Assembly: GCF_900142765.1 (NCBI RefSeq)
Contig: NZ_FRCB01000008.1
Span: 119,104-183,103 of the forward strand
Length of the DNA: 64,000 bases
Source: Roseovarius litoreus
Lineage (GTDB): Bacteria; Pseudomonadota; Alphaproteobacteria; Rhodobacterales; Rhodobacteraceae
Direction: 5' to 3'
A program made the translations under genes and the position numbers. The stretch's first letter is position 1. The number at the start of each line of letters is the position of its first letter. Positions 53,546 to 62,750 of this stretch are shown here, in pieces. The notes below the pieces were generated by a model. It searched no databases. It was not told the DNA's origin and was given only the letters and a program-made list of their open reading frames with translations.

Positions 53546-54898
53546 TCACGGCTTGCTTGGATCGAAGAACTTAGGGAGGTCCTTGCCGTATCGCTTATAG
53601 TCGTCCTGGATGAGACCGACCTCGAGCGCATATTTCGTGACGTTCTGCATGAAACGCGTTTCGAAGAGGAAGGCCATTGTTCCTTCGATCTTGTGAGGCT
53701 TCATTTCTTCGTTGCTGCCGCGTAGGAAAGCGTCCTTGTCGGGCCCGTGGGGGAGCATCGTGTTGTGAAGGGAAGCGCCGCCAGGTTGGAAGCCGCCGCC
53801 CGTCTTCGCATCGTAGACACCGTAGACGAGCCCCATGAATTCGCTCATCACGTTGAGATGATACCAAGGCGGGCGGAAGGTATCTTCCCCAACCAGCCAG
53901 CGGTCGGAGAAGATCACGAAGTCGATGTTGGCGGTGCCCGGTGTCTCGGAAGGCGAGGTCAAAACGGTGAAGATCGACGGGTCGGCATGGTCAAACAGCA
54001 CCGGCCCCACGGGCGAATAGCGGCGCAGATCGTATTTGTACGGGTAGTAATTGCCGTGCCATGCGACAACATCGAGCGGTGAATGCTTGAACTCCGCCGA
54101 CCAGAGTTGCCCACCCCACTTGACGGTCATCCGAGAGGGGGTGTCCACATCCTCATATGCCGCAACTGGCGTGAGGAAGTCGCGCGGGTTCGACATGCAA
54201 TTCGCGCCGATAGGCCCGCGCTCGGGTATAGTCAGCGCCCCACCATAGTTCTCGCAGATATAACCGCGCGCCACGCCCTCGGGCAACTCGACACGCATCT
54301 TGATTCCGCGCGGGATCACCGCGATCTCGCCCGGCTCGATGTCGATCACACCATATTCGGTGGCGATGCGCAGACAGTTCATCTCGGGCACTATCAGCAT
54401 CTCGCCATCGCAATTAGCGAGGTATTCGTCCTGCATCGAGCGGGTAGCCACGTAGATATGCGTTCCCATCCCGGTCTGCGCGGCAGCATCACCGGAGGTG
54501 GCCATCGTGTGAATGCCTTCGACGAAATTGAGCTTCTTGTCGGGCACCGGCGTGGGATCCCAGCGCAGCGGGCCGATAGGCACGTCAACTTCCTTGCAAG
54601 GCGCTGTGCGCCAGAGGCCGTTATCGGCCTTTTTGAAGTGCTGCCAATGGGCGATCGTGGGGCGGATGCGATAGAGCCAGGAACGTTCGTTTGTCACACG
54701 CGGCGCGGTGAAGGGCGAGCCACTCATCTGCTCGGCATAGAGGCCATAGGCGCATTTCTGCGGCGAATTCCGCCCGATCGGCAACGCCCCGGGAAGCGCC
54801 TCCGTCTCGAAGCCGTTTCCGAAGCCGGACATGTATCCATCGACAGCGTAGGTATTAGCGCTCGTGCGCGACGACCCACTAGGTTTTTGGACATTCAT
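53546..54898 (-). CDS. hmgA: Homogentisate 1,2-dioxygenase
   Basis: A 450-residue iron enzyme opening the homogentisate ring to maleylacetoacetate. [33 protein letters not shown] in the first 60 residues is the family start. The iron ligands are in [14 protein letters not shown] (His, then Glu) near residue 343-352 and [10 protein letters not shown] (His) near 378; [11 protein letters not shown] is near 290. Full length. A palindromic site lies 48 bases upstream (54946-54965). It heads an operon-like minus-strand group with maiA. Confidence 0.97.
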   Translation of the reverse strand: MNVQKPSGSSRTSANTYAVDGYMSGFGNGFETEALPGALPIGRNSPQKCAYGLYAEQMSGSPFTAPRVTNERSWLYRIRPTIAHWQHFKKADNGLWRTAPCKEVDVPIGPLRWDPTPVPDKKLNFVEGIHTMATSGDAAAQTGMGTHIYVATRSMQDEYLANCDGEMLIVPEMNCLRIATEYGVIDIEPGEIAVIPRGIKMRVELPEGVARGYICENYGGALTIPERGPIGANCMSNPRDFLTPVAAYEDVDTPSRMTVKWGGQLWSAEFKHSPLDVVAWHGNYYPYKYDLRRYSPVGPVLFDHADPSIFTVLTSPSETPGTANIDFVIFSDRWLVGEDTFRPPWYHLNVMSEFMGLVYGVYDAKTGGGFQPGGASLHNTMLPHGPDKDAFLRGSNEEMKPHKIEGTMAFLFETRFMQNVTKYALEVGLIQDDYKRYGKDLPKFFDPSKP

Positions 54899-54945
54899 TG
54901 CAGTCTCCTAAAGCCAGTTCAGTTTCTAGTTTATTGCATTTGCTA

Positions 54946-54965
54946 ACTGTTGCACAAACAACAGT
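54946..54965. promoter_or_regulatory. Palindromic operator candidate upstream of hmgA
   Basis: Inverted arms actgttg and caacagt with a CACAAA spacer give a 20-base site 48 bases before the hmgA start. This size and symmetry suit a MarR-type dimer, and a MarR gene starts at 55379. The neighbouring gap (54899-55378) otherwise shows no gene. Confidence 0.5.
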
Positions 54966-55378
54966 CAACCCATACCTCGACGGATTCTCGTTGCGCCTGC
55001 GTGCAACGCCACTTTTGGTCTCAACCTGCCTCTCCACCGTTCCGTTTTACGGCACACAGGGAGACGCAGGCACGCGCGTGAGTGTTATCCTTCCCCGATG
55101 GCATATCGGCGCTTGAGGTCTTGATCTATTTTTGGGCTTCAGACTGCACGCCGCCTCTGGTGTGGTAAGTCCCACTTGGCGGGGACCCAAGCCATTTGAA
55201 CAAGCCGCGCACGGTCTCGCGCGCCTCTGTCACGGTATCTGGCGAGCCGGATGCGCTGCCATGGCGCACTTGCACGGGCCGCTTCTGCACATCTGCCCCC
55301 AAATCGGTTACATCGGCGGTGTGTCTTTTGTTAGAGTGTGTTACCCGGACGCATCCAGTGGAAGACATCGAGGTTGGA
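54966..55378. other. Non-coding region between hmgA and MarR genes
   Basis: The frame at 55132-55425 lacks homology, and 55100-55370 is mostly non-coding. It should contain the two divergent promoters. Confidence 0.5.
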
Positions 55379-55972
55379 ATGGAGAGCATGCGAAAACCCG
55401 AAGGCGGACAGGAAACGTCTCTTGACCTGATCGAGCAGCACATACTGCCCGGCGAGCTCAACTACATGCCGGATACCCGGCTTCCGCACTTCTTTTCGGT
55501 GCTCGCGAATCATGCCAGCCGCAAGCTCCATTCGATGTATAATGAACAGTTCGGCCTCTCCGTTATGGGCTGGCGAATCATGGCGGTGATCGGCAACCAC
55601 GCGCCCATTTCGGCCAAGGCGATGTGCGAGATGATGGCGACCGACGCGGTGACCCTCAGCCGCGGGATCGACCAGCTCTATGGAAAGGGGCTCGTACGCC
55701 GCAAGACCGACCCGGCCGACAGGCGCCGCCAACTCATCAGCCTGAGCAAGAAAGGCATCGAGGTTTTTGAACGGATCGTGCCGCTCTATTACGCCGTCGA
55801 GCAGGCGATGATGTCGGCGCTCGATGAGACCGACCAGGCCCATATCCGCAGGATCATGCCCAAGATCGTGGCGCATTCCGCGAATGTGCTGAGTTCCGAG
55901 ACTAGTTGGGAAGTGGTGCTCCAACGTTACGGATACCGCGCCGAGGGAGAAGACATACAAAGTTTCGAATAA
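55379..55972 (+). CDS. MarR family transcriptional regulator
   Basis: A 197-residue regulator whose winged helix is at about residues 55-125 (MGWRIMAVIGNHAPISAKAMCEMMATDAVTLSRGIDQLYGKGLVRR, DRRRQLISLSKKG). The ATG at 55379 has GAGG five bases upstream, while the next ATG (55388) lacks one. It is divergent from hmgA and likely binds 54946-54965, responding to homogentisate or an upstream aromatic acid. Confidence 0.9.
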   Translation: MESMRKPEGGQETSLDLIEQHILPGELNYMPDTRLPHFFSVLANHASRKLHSMYNEQFGLSVMGWRIMAVIGNHAPISAKAMCEMMATDAVTLSRGIDQLYGKGLVRRKTDPADRRRQLISLSKKGIEVFERIVPLYYAVEQAMMSALDETDQAHIRRIMPKIVAHSANVLSSETSWEVVLQRYGYRAEGEDIQSFE

Positions 55973-56089
55973 CCTCGCGGTCCCAAGGCAAGGTTACAGA
56001 CGCACACGGATGCCGGGCCTAGCCTTGGTCCAACCGGGAAGCGCGGGTGGGCGTTTTCCAGCATCGCAATTGGCCAAGGCAACCGGAAT

Positions 56090-56790
56090 ATGAACGAACA
56101 CCAGATCCTTAAGGGGTTTGCGGCGGCAGCGCATGGCCCAAACTCGCAAATGCTGGACCCCGACGCCGAAAAGCTTCGGCACAGGCGGATCGAGAAGGGC
56201 GTGGTTCGCATGCAAAACCTCTCTTTCAAAGAGGCGCGTGTCTGTTCCGCCGGTCTCGATGACAGCGCGACGGTGATCCGCAGGGCGGCGGCGCATGGTG
56301 CAACGCTCAATCTCGACACCGACAAGCTGATCTTCTCGGGCGACAGTTCTGGTGCCACATTCGCAGCCATGCTGGCGATCATGGCGCGCGCTGGCGCGCT
56401 GCCAAGATCCTGCACCCAGGTTCTGCTCCACCCGCCCGTTGATGGCACTTGGACCTCTCCAAGCTACAGTTTCGACATGCCCCGATTGATCCTCTTCGGT
56501 CACGGCATGCGGTTTTTTTCTGAAACGCCCACCTCGATTGCCAGAACCCGCGCGACTGGCGAGCCGTGCCATGGTTCGCCGAAGACCTCTGAGGCGTGGA
56601 ACCATTCATCTTGCTCTCCACCGGCGCGGACCCGGAGGAAAACGCATGCCTCGCCTATGTCCCGCGCCTGCAGGATGCCAATGTCTCGGTGTTTCATCTG
56701 CATTTCACGGGGCAACCACAAGGTTTTAAGTCGGCAAGCCGCTGACCGAGCGCCTGCAGTCCACCTTCGCCAACCTGGGCGCAATGACGC
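56090..56790 (+). pseudogene. Alpha/beta hydrolase fold-3 (esterase) pseudogene
   Basis: Recognisable pieces are MLDPDAEKL...RIEKGVVRMQNLSFKEARVC at the start, the nucleophile region GDSSGATFAAMLA near 56340, and in another frame the end DWRAVPWFAEDL, EPFILLSTGADP, PRLQDANVSVFHLHFTGQPQGF. The middle, where the oxyanion HGGG motif should be, is deleted, and a stop and frameshift occur near 56500-56590. It was probably an esterase in the aromatic island and is now dead. Confidence 0.7.
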
Positions 56791-56865
56791 GGGGCTACCT
56801 TGTCGATAGACACGTAAGCCGCAGCCACTGCACAATTTCCTCTCGAACCGATCGGAGACACGACC

Positions 56866-58035
56866 ATGAACACCGCACGCATAGTAGGATGGCATCACAC
56901 GAAGTTCGGCAAGAGCGAGGCGCCCGACACCAAGGCGCTCATGGCCGAGGCGGCACTGCCAGCGCTTCAGCACGCCGGCATTGCGCCCTCAGAAGTCGAC
57001 GGCATTTTCGTGGGCGTGATGAACAATGGCTTCTCGAAACAGGATTTCCAGGGCGCGCTCGTGGGCCTGAGCGACGGCACTCTGAGCCAAGTGCCCGCCG
57101 TCCGGCTGGAGAATGCCTGCGCGACCGGCTCGGCTGCGCTTTACGCCGCAATGGACTTCATCGCCTCTGGCCGCGGGCGCGTGGCGCTCGTGGTGGGGGC
57201 AGAGAAGATGACCGCCACACCCACGGCAGATGTGGGCGACATCCTTCTTGGGGCCTGCTACCGCAAGGACGAGGGCGATGTTGAGGGTGGCTTTTCTGGG
57301 ATTTTCGGGCGGATAGCCACGGCATATTTCCAACGCTACGGCGACCGCTCCGAAGAGCTTGCCATGATCGCCGCGAAGAACCACGCCAATGGCGTGTACA
57401 ATCCCTATGCCCACATGCAGAAGGATTTCGGCTTCGAGTTCTGCAGCACGCTGAGCGAGCGCAACCCACTGGTTGCGGGCCCGCTCAAGCGCACCGACTG
57501 CTCGCTAATCTCCGATGGCGCGGCGGCCATCGTGTTGGCCGATGAGGAGACCGCGAGGTCGCTCGCCCGCTCGATTCGCTTCCTGGCACGGCGGCATGAA
57601 AACGAGGTGATGGCGGTGGCCCGGCGCGATGTGCTGGCTTTCGATGGTTGCCGACGCGTTTGGGCCGGGGCGCTCGACGAGGCCGGACTGACGCTCGACG
57701 ATCTCTCGCTTGTCGAGACGCATGACTGCTTCACCATCGCCGAGCTGATAGAATACGAGGCCATGGGCCTCGCAGAACCAGGGAAAGGGCATCACGTAGT
57801 GCGCGAAGGCATAACCCAAAAGGACGGACGGCTGCCGATCAACCCCTCGGGCGGTCTGAAAGCAAAGGGCCACCCGATTGGCGCTACGGGCGTTTCGATG
57901 CACGTGATGGCAGCGATGCAACTAGATCAATCCGCGGGCGATATGCAGATCATCGGCGCCGAGATTGCCGGTGTCTTCAACATGGGCGGTACGGCAGTTG
58001 CCAATTACTGTTCGATCCTCGCCAAGGAAAAATAG
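56866..58035 (+). CDS. Thiolase family protein (acetyl-CoA acetyltransferase/SCP-x type)
   Basis: A 389-residue thiolase. The nucleophilic cysteine is Cys85 in LENACATGSAAL; the second His is in the GGLKAKGHPIGATG motif near 335; the C-terminal catalytic cysteine of classical thiolases is not seen, matching the lipid-transfer-protein/SCP-x group. It could remove acetyl-CoA from a CoA-linked side chain made by the ligase at 39615, or act in acetoacetyl-CoA use after fumarylacetoacetase. Starts 11 bases after GACCATG-free context, with AGACACGACC upstream. Confidence 0.88.
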   Translation: MNTARIVGWHHTKFGKSEAPDTKALMAEAALPALQHAGIAPSEVDGIFVGVMNNGFSKQDFQGALVGLSDGTLSQVPAVRLENACATGSAALYAAMDFIASGRGRVALVVGAEKMTATPTADVGDILLGACYRKDEGDVEGGFSGIFGRIATAYFQRYGDRSEELAMIAAKNHANGVYNPYAHMQKDFGFEFCSTLSERNPLVAGPLKRTDCSLISDGAAAIVLADEETARSLARSIRFLARRHENEVMAVARRDVLAFDGCRRVWAGALDEAGLTLDDLSLVETHDCFTIAELIEYEAMGLAEPGKGHHVVREGITQKDGRLPINPSGGLKAKGHPIGATGVSMHVMAAMQLDQSAGDMQIIGAEIAGVFNMGGTAVANYCSILAKEK

Positions 58036-58371
58036 CAGAAAAGCGTGAAGGTATTTCAGGATATAGAAAGCCCTATTTGACGAAATCTCACCGGCGAACT
58101 GTGGGGTTTGCGGTTAGTTGCTTTTTCAACATATTTGCGGGTGTTTGCATCAATCCCTACCCCAGTCAGATGCCGTTTTGAAAAGTATCTCTTGCTCGGC
58201 CAGCCGCTTGTAGATCGCCTCCTCACGAAATGCAGCAATCTCAAGCTACCTGAGATCGATCCTACGCCCGCCAATAGCCGCCAGAATGGGTTGGTTTTAG
58301 TGTATCGTGAAAATCGCAACAGACTTGACGTACCACGCCACAACAACAATTCTGCAATTATCGGATACTTC
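58036..58371. other. Intergenic region between thiolase and cytochrome genes
   Basis: No gene is recognised. Frames on the minus strand look like degenerate coding but match no family. The last bases hold the start context for the cytochrome gene. Confidence 0.45.
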
Positions 58372-58800
58372 ATGAAATATAGTTTTATCTCGTTAGGTCT
58401 TCTTTTGTTGGGATGTGCGCCATCCACAACCCCGGATGTGTCCCGTGAAGCAGGAAAAGCAGTTTTTTCCGATAACTGCTCTATTTGCCACGGCACCGAC
58501 GCAAACGGGGCTGGACCTTGGGCTGCAAGTTTGGAGACACCACCTGTTGATCTCACGAAGATCGCAGACCGTCGCGATGGTGTCTGGCCCATGCTTGAAG
58601 TCATGTCGATCATTGATGGCTATTCAAAGCGGACTGAGTTGCGTGAAGATATGCCGATCTTAGTTGGACTAGTTGAGGGGCCTAAGGTGGGCTTTGATAC
58701 CGGCAACGGGCTGGTTACTCCCACACCTGCGCGTCTCATAGCTGTTGCGAACTATCTTGAAAGCATACAGTCCCCACAGCCCACAAGTTTGGTTCCCTGA
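58372..58800 (+). CDS. Haem c-binding lipoprotein (cytochrome c family)
   Basis: A 142-residue protein with a lipoprotein signal (LGLLLLGCAPS; lipidated Cys near 15). The haem-binding CxxCH motif is CSICHG at about residues 36-40 (NCSICHGTDANGAGPWA), as in class I cytochromes. A distal methionine is likely in the WPMLEVMSII stretch. It probably carries electrons in the periplasm. No partner oxidase is nearby. The weak upstream signal leaves the start modestly uncertain. Confidence 0.8.
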   Translation: MKYSFISLGLLLLGCAPSTTPDVSREAGKAVFSDNCSICHGTDANGAGPWAASLETPPVDLTKIADRRDGVWPMLEVMSIIDGYSKRTELREDMPILVGLVEGPKVGFDTGNGLVTPTPARLIAVANYLESIQSPQPTSLVP

Positions 58801-59122
58801 GCCACAACAATACGGTTGGACTGCGCCGACTGGTTTGACCTCAGCATCGGCCCACAGCCGACCTTGGCCACCGCCTTTTTCCGCTGCGGTGCGGCCCATA
58901 AGACCTGCCATTAGCTGCGAGTGCGAGAAAAACCTAATCTTGGCCTTGAATTGGGGGCCGTATTGTTGGTCCGTAAAACGATCATGGGATCATGCCGGAA
59001 ACTGAGTCGAGAAATACTCCAGTAGGAGTCGAAGGCGTAGGCCAAAACAGACCCTCTCGACCGGACTTGGGGATCGGCGGGCGGTACCTTTCGAGTATCA
59101 AGGAAACCGAAAGGCCAAACCC
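58801..59122. other. Intergenic region
   Basis: No gene or repeat recognised in this 322-base gap. It separates the cytochrome gene from the DUF4258-like islet. Confidence 0.45.
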
Positions 59123-59388
59123 ATGCTATCTCATCACGCCGAAAGACGTTGCCAGCAGAGGGGCGTATCTCACGCCTTGCTCAAAACCATTCTCGGCGAA
59201 GCCGATACCGAAGCCGCGATCGGTGACAATTGCCGCTTGCACCGGGTCAGCAGCCGTACAGTAAGGCACGGGGGCTGGACGAACGTGTCGCACCTTTCAC
59301 TGTGGTCCTGAGCGACGACAGCCAGAAAATCGTCACCGTCTTGCCGATGTACCGCCGCGGATGCGGCGGATACTCGCGCCGCACCTGA
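59123..59388 (+). pseudogene. DUF4258-like protein, frameshifted
   Basis: The first 45 codons (MLSHHAERRCQQRGVSHALL, then LHRVSSRTVR) resemble small DUF4258 proteins. After a GGGGG run at 59269-59273 the homologous end (LDERVAPFTVVLSDDSQKIVTVLPMYRRG) is in another frame, ending at 59388. A one-base change in the G-run explains the break; it could also be a sequencing error. Such genes are often linked to toxin-antitoxin or defence loci. Confidence 0.65.
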
Positions 59389-59402
59389 TGAGGGAGTTTG
59401 TG

Positions 59403-60971
59403 ATGGGCAACATCGAGCACGTTCGGGAACAGATCTACCGTGGCGACCGGCAACGGCTGGGAGAGCTGCGTGCGCTGGCACGCCAGGGTTACAAGCTGAA
59501 GCCGCCGTCGCACCTCCACGCGGCGCTCGCTGCGACGCGTGCCTATCAGGCGACGCGGGGCAAGGTCGCCGGTGGCCGGGACGCCTTCTGCGAGCGCGCG
59601 CTGGAACTTCTCGACCTCTCTGGTCGGAAGCCCGAAACGTTCAATATCTCGAAGCAAACCCTCGCCAAGAACCTGAACGCAATCACTCCTGAAGTCCGCG
59701 CTCGCTATGCCGGCAAGCCCTTGCCGCATAAGGATCTTGCGCATTACCTTTCCGTGATCCGCACCGCCGCTGAGATCGACGGTGCCGATATCGAGGCTGC
59801 AGAGATCACTTTCCTGAAGGAGCTCTCGATATGGCAAACGGCAGCTCGTATAGATGCAGCAGACGAGACATGGATGGCTATCGAGAACCTGTGTGGTCTT
59901 CTTCGTGACTTGGGAACTAAAGTCGCTTCACAAGCCGACCTGGCGCGCGCATTTCTTCGTCAGGACAAGCTCAGTTTACGCTGGGAGGCCCTCCATGAAC
60001 GGCTCGCTCTTGATCGGTGCGGTCAGATCAATATGGGACTGAGCCCCGTCCACCCGCAGGTCGAGATTGGCGTCCATTTCGATGAGCAGCGTCCTCTTCC
60101 GTCGGTTCCCCTGGTCCGGGTGCCGGTAGGCTGGGGAAATGTCGAGCTCGAGATCGAAATGGGCAGCGCCTGCGTCTCGAAGAAACCGGGTATGGATCGT
60201 CCGGCCGGTCGGTGGGAATCGCTCAAGGCGCGCCTGATCCAATTCCGCGAGGTTCGGCTTGCCCTTGCATTTATAAATGATCGCGAGGTCGGGCCGGTCC
60301 TGATGAGCCGGGGAGCCGTCGGAGCGAACTTCGATCGGCCGACATCGGGAACTTCGATGATCTGGGGAACATGCCACTGGCAAGACACTCTGGCCGTCCA
60401 TCAGGAAGTCTTCTGCGACGGAGGATGGCGGCGTGTTCGCTTGCCTGTCGTTCGCTCCGATGATCATGAGGATTTTGGCTTGGACCACGTGGCGCCCGGA
60501 GAGGCCGGCGACTGGGACTGGGAATTTGACCCCATCGGCCATCCAGGTTCTGTCACTATGAAGGGTGCTGATTATGTCAGCTTTACACGCCTCACTCCGG
60601 ATCACCTTCATCACTGGCTGGTGACACCACATCCCCTCGACGGGATGGATGTAGTCTGTCCCTGGAGCCTGACCGACGCTACTCATGTCGAGCGCGAATA
60701 TCCGGTCTGGCTCACCGCGGGTGGCGATTTCGAGACCTACTGGAATGACGTCCCTGTGGAAGCGTTGACCTGCCCGAACGATACACCCGCGCGGATCATT
60801 GAGACCAACCTCCACAATGGCCGTCTTGAGACAGCGCTGCGCGAAGCAGCATCTCACGTCGTCGACCAAACCCACCTTGTCATAGAACAAAACCGCTTGG
60901 CCGCGCAGGATGCCCAATCGGCGCTGAGAGCACGTTGGGCGGAACGGAAACCGGACATGACATCTCCATGA
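59403..60971 (+). CDS. Hypothetical protein, unknown family
   Basis: A 522-residue protein with no family I recognise. The first 200 residues are helical and charged (ALARQGYKLKPPSH, FNISKQTLAKNLNAITPEVRARYAGKPLPHKDLAHYL), and the rest has scattered Trp-rich loops (GTSMIWGTCHWQDTL, WDWEFDP). No signal peptide or membrane segment is seen. The ATG at 59403 follows GAGGGAG. It lies between the DUF4258 gene and a PD-(D/E)XK nuclease-like gene, and the three may act together. Function unknown. Confidence 0.75.
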   Translation: MGNIEHVREQIYRGDRQRLGELRALARQGYKLKPPSHLHAALAATRAYQATRGKVAGGRDAFCERALELLDLSGRKPETFNISKQTLAKNLNAITPEVRARYAGKPLPHKDLAHYLSVIRTAAEIDGADIEAAEITFLKELSIWQTAARIDAADETWMAIENLCGLLRDLGTKVASQADLARAFLRQDKLSLRWEALHERLALDRCGQINMGLSPVHPQVEIGVHFDEQRPLPSVPLVRVPVGWGNVELEIEMGSACVSKKPGMDRPAGRWESLKARLIQFREVRLALAFINDREVGPVLMSRGAVGANFDRPTSGTSMIWGTCHWQDTLAVHQEVFCDGGWRRVRLPVVRSDDHEDFGLDHVAPGEAGDWDWEFDPIGHPGSVTMKGADYVSFTRLTPDHLHHWLVTPHPLDGMDVVCPWSLTDATHVEREYPVWLTAGGDFETYWNDVPVEALTCPNDTPARIIETNLHNGRLETALREAASHVVDQTHLVIEQNRLAAQDAQSALRARWAERKPDMTSP

Positions 60972-61076
60972 GGCAGATTCGGGTTGGCGAGCCTGCACCA
61001 TCCCGACCCGGCGCACAGAGAGCTGACATCGCAGTAAGCGAACCCAATTCCACACAGCCGAACAGGTTTCCTAAAG

Positions 61077-62063
61077 ATGAACAAGATCCCAAGACGTATC
61101 CGTGAAGCCGATATCGACGCTTTGATCGAACGCCTGCTAAGTCGGGGCGGTCCGTTGGCAGAGCGCTTCCTTTCTGCGATCCTTCCTCCCGACTTGTGCG
61201 CCCCGATCCGAACTATCGCGCGCCAAACAAGCCATCGCGGGAGCAAGGGCACGATCGACCTCGAGATCGTTCTCGAAAATGATCTCCACCTCCTCGTCGA
61301 GAACAAGCTCGATGCCGGCTGGAGCATCACCAGCGAGGGCGATCCGCAGCCGGAGCGTTACCGCCGATCCGTCGAAGCTCTTCTCAGCCGTGGGGTTCTC
61401 GCCTTCGATGTACTCGTCGCACCAATGGTCTATCTTTCCGGTTCGCGCCATGCCGCGTCGTTCCAAGGCCAGGTAGCATACGAGACGCTCGCCGAAGGCC
61501 TCGGAGGCGCGGAAGAACAGCTCCTGACAGCGGCGATCGTGCAAGCGGAAAGACCCTATGAGCCGGTTCCAAATGCGCTCTCAGGGCGGTTCTTCGCCCA
61601 ATTCGAGCAAGTGGTGCAAAGCGAATTTCCACGGCTTGTCCTGAAGCGCAATCCAAATGGCGGCGACACCCGTCCTACGGCATCGCGTACGTTCTACTTT
61701 GAGGCAAAGAAAATGCTTCGCGAGCGCCCCGAGGTGCCGCTGCCGCGGATCTCCCTGCAGGCGTGGGATTCGAACGCGCCCTCAGCTTCGGCAAAGTTTA
61801 TGATAGGCGGTTGGGGAAGGCTCGCTGGATGCGCACCCGCCCCCGATAGCGTGACCGCGATCGGCGCCTATCTACGTCCTGCCGGGCGATCCCTGGGCAT
61901 TGTGATTGATACACCCCGGCTCGACACTCAAGCGCCGTTCGAAGCTCAGCGCGAGGCCGTACGAGAAGGTCTGCAGGCGCTCGAGCGTCTGCAGACGTGG
62001 TGGAATGACACAGGTGCCGACATGGCCCGCTGGCATATGCAGGCACGGGAGTGCAATTCGTGA
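61077..62063 (+). CDS. PD-(D/E)XK nuclease family protein
   Basis: A 328-residue protein with a nuclease-like core in the first 110 residues: GTIDLEIVLENDLHLLVENKLDAGW. The Asp in TIDLEI and the ENK triplet correspond to D...ExK metal- and DNA-contacting residues. The C-terminal 200 residues are of no known domain. It follows the unknown 522-residue gene by about 100 bases, so the two may be a unit. By fold it may cut DNA, for example as an effector in a defence system. No methyltransferase is adjacent. Confidence 0.75.
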   Translation: MNKIPRRIREADIDALIERLLSRGGPLAERFLSAILPPDLCAPIRTIARQTSHRGSKGTIDLEIVLENDLHLLVENKLDAGWSITSEGDPQPERYRRSVEALLSRGVLAFDVLVAPMVYLSGSRHAASFQGQVAYETLAEGLGGAEEQLLTAAIVQAERPYEPVPNALSGRFFAQFEQVVQSEFPRLVLKRNPNGGDTRPTASRTFYFEAKKMLRERPEVPLPRISLQAWDSNAPSASAKFMIGGWGRLAGCAPAPDSVTAIGAYLRPAGRSLGIVIDTPRLDTQAPFEAQREAVREGLQALERLQTWWNDTGADMARWHMQARECNS

Positions 62064-62239
62064 TGATCGACAGACTGATAGAGGGACTGCCCGATCTTGG
62101 CAGGGCTCAACTTGCCAGAATGCGGATCAAGGGCATGCAGCGGCGCGATGTGTCGCCGGGGGACAAGGAAATCCACCGTTTCATCAAAGCGATCGACAGT
62201 GAGTTCCTTCGCAGAAAGGCCCCGCCGCATAACGGCTAG
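62063..62239 (+). CDS. Small ORF, unknown
   Basis: A 58-codon frame (MIDRLIEGLPDLGRAQLARM, ending RRKAPPHNG) starts four bases into the nuclease stop. The same frame continues after a TAG at 62237-62239 in the ORF at 62273. It is charged and helical. Unrecognised; may be the first half of a single gene interrupted by a stop. Confidence 0.4.
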   Translation: MIDRLIEGLPDLGRAQLARMRIKGMQRRDVSPGDKEIHRFIKAIDSEFLRRKAPPHNG

Positions 62240-62272
62240 ACAAACGGCGTCCAAGGCGATCCGCGCTACCTG

Positions 62273-62464
62273 ATGCACGAAGGCCAGAAGGTCGGGGTCG
62301 TGCAGCGTATGGAGACGCACCGTCACTCGAATGGCGACGTTTACTTTGCAGAGATCTTGGGTCAACTCCTGCCGGAGACATTCCGTCGCGCCGATGATGC
62401 TCGTCTGGCAGTCGAGAGGGCATTCGCCGGGCATCTTCAGAAGATTTCTGATCAACCTGATTGA
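62273..62464 (+). CDS. Small ORF, unknown (possible second half)
   Basis: A 63-codon frame (MHEGQKVGVVQRMETHRHSNG, ending KISDQPD), in the same frame as the small ORF at 62063. If the TAG were read through the two would make a protein of about 134 residues. It includes a LPETFRRADDARLAVERAF helix. Confidence 0.4.
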   Translation: MHEGQKVGVVQRMETHRHSNGDVYFAEILGQLLPETFRRADDARLAVERAFAGHLQKISDQPD

Positions 62465-62476
62465 GGCAAACGGCTC

Positions 62477-62641
62477 ATGTGGTCTTTCATCATTGTCTTC
62501 GTCCTCGTCATCGTCGGGATGGCGCTATTGACTCATCCGGGCGTCGACCGAGTTCTAAGCGCGCCTATGCCATGGTCGGCTTCAGACTTCCCGCCCCTCG
62601 CACTCGAGGCCATGGCCCTGACACTTCCGGCCCAGAGCTGA
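62477..62641 (+). CDS. Small single-pass membrane protein
   Basis: A 54-residue frame beginning MWSFIIVFVLVIVGMALLTHPG, one hydrophobic helix followed by a short polar tail. It follows the previous small ORF by 12 bases. No family is recognised, and its small size makes it uncertain. Confidence 0.4.
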   Translation: MWSFIIVFVLVIVGMALLTHPGVDRVLSAPMPWSASDFPPLALEAMALTLPAQS

Positions 62642-62750
62642 CATCCAGCGCCACCCTTTGATGCTGCAGCTGCAAGCCGCATTGCCGCCATTCATGCTCT
62701 CAGCCGTAACGTGACCAAGGCCGAGTTCGCGCCGGATGCCGTTTGGGCGC

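Noticed and set aside
58108..58371. Minus-strand frame as a transposase or recombinase
   Set aside because: The short Arg-rich frame has no catalytic motif and breaks at both sides; evidence too thin to list.
59976..61055. Minus-strand frame of 359 codons
   Set aside because: Antisense to the unknown 522-residue protein; no motifs and no ribosome site.
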